A stretch of DNA of 32,795 nucleotides from an uncultured Blautia sp. (lineage in GTDB: Bacteria; Bacillota; Clostridia; Lachnospirales; Lachnospiraceae), in contig USDN01000029.1 of assembly GCA_900553515.1 (NCBI GenBank), positions 1-32,795 on the forward strand, read 5' to 3'. The notes under the pieces are model-generated. The model saw only the letters and a list, made by a program, of their open reading frames with translations. It was not told the DNA's origin and searched no databases. This document shows positions 32,684 through 32,795 of the stretch, one piece after another. How positions within the stretch are numbered: the stretch's first letter is position 1; every line of letters starts with the position of its first letter. The position numbers were made by a program, and so were the translations under genes.

Positions 32684-32795
32684 TTTTTGTTTGTAGGGAA
32701 GGATTTTTATTTTTTGTTACCCACAGACGATGCATATGAGAAAAGGCAGATCATGTACTGTGCTGCGTTTCCTGGTAAACCTGTGCGCTGATTTG
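32684..32795. other. Right-edge stretch, unassigned
   Basis: 112 bases with T-rich runs but no terminator hairpin. On the minus strand a frame is open from the window edge to a TAA at 32707-32709 (29 codons, ending SSVGNKK); it could be the end of a gene beyond the window, but nothing about it is recognisable. Confidence 0.2.

Noticed and set aside
1..32795. CRISPR arrays, intact insertion sequences, rRNA genes or phage structural genes
   Set aside because: No regularly spaced repeats, intact transposase frames, rRNA segments or phage proteins were seen anywhere in the window.

Overview
The window reads as chromosomal DNA of an anaerobic, low-to-moderate GC Firmicute, most likely a Lachnospiraceae gut bacterium (Blautia/Ruminococcus-like). 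This is judged from protein style only: a ferredoxin-fused nitroreductase, a 1400-residue BadF/BcrA-type activase fusion, a DUF362 ferredoxin protein, strong AGGAGG ribosome sites, sigma-A type promoters with 17-bp spacers, and a tRNA gene without encoded CCA. No rRNA or taxonomic marker is present, so the genus is a guess.

Left part (1-5310) is accessory in character. It opens with a decayed large serine recombinase of the TndX/TnpX transposon class (15-768). A three-gene cassette follows: ferredoxin-nitroreductase, ATC-hydrolase-like protein and Gfo/Idh/MocA oxidoreductase (922-3214). A strong terminator separates it from an AT-rich pair (3526-5228) of a winged-helix protein overlapping an AbiEii/MNT-like nucleotidyltransferase, which looks like a toxin-antitoxin or defence module. 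That pair ends at a long bidirectional terminator.

Middle part (5349-12047): a secreted FN3-BIG2-CAP protein (minus), a divergent membrane diguanylate cyclase (plus), and a very large two-ATPase activase/dehydratase fusion (minus). Bidirectional terminators sit between the convergent genes.

Core metabolic part (12365-22010): tgt and yajC, each with its own promoter; then a tight operon leuB-ilvD-ilvB-serC-serA (branched-chain amino acid and serine synthesis; the last three genes overlap by 4 nt and 1 nt); then a minus-strand fructokinase-like PfkB kinase.

Right part (22173-32795): a GlgB-like protein that seems to have lost two of the three GH13 catalytic residues and carries a Lys/Ala-rich C-terminal tail; tRNA-Thr(CGT); an M20 amidohydrolase followed by a spermidine/putrescine-type ABC transporter (potA-potB-potC-potD); a PTS enzyme I without HPr beside it; and a DUF362 protein with a C-terminal 2x[4Fe-4S] ferredoxin domain. 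All of these run on the plus strand, and spacing suggests that 24665-32683 is one long transcription unit with a possible internal promoter before potD.

The observations I rate highest are the GlgB-like apparent pseudoenzyme with its histone-like tail, the overlapping wHTH/nucleotidyltransferase pair, and the single-polypeptide BadF-type ATP-driven reductase. All family assignments are from reading the sequence; no database search was run.
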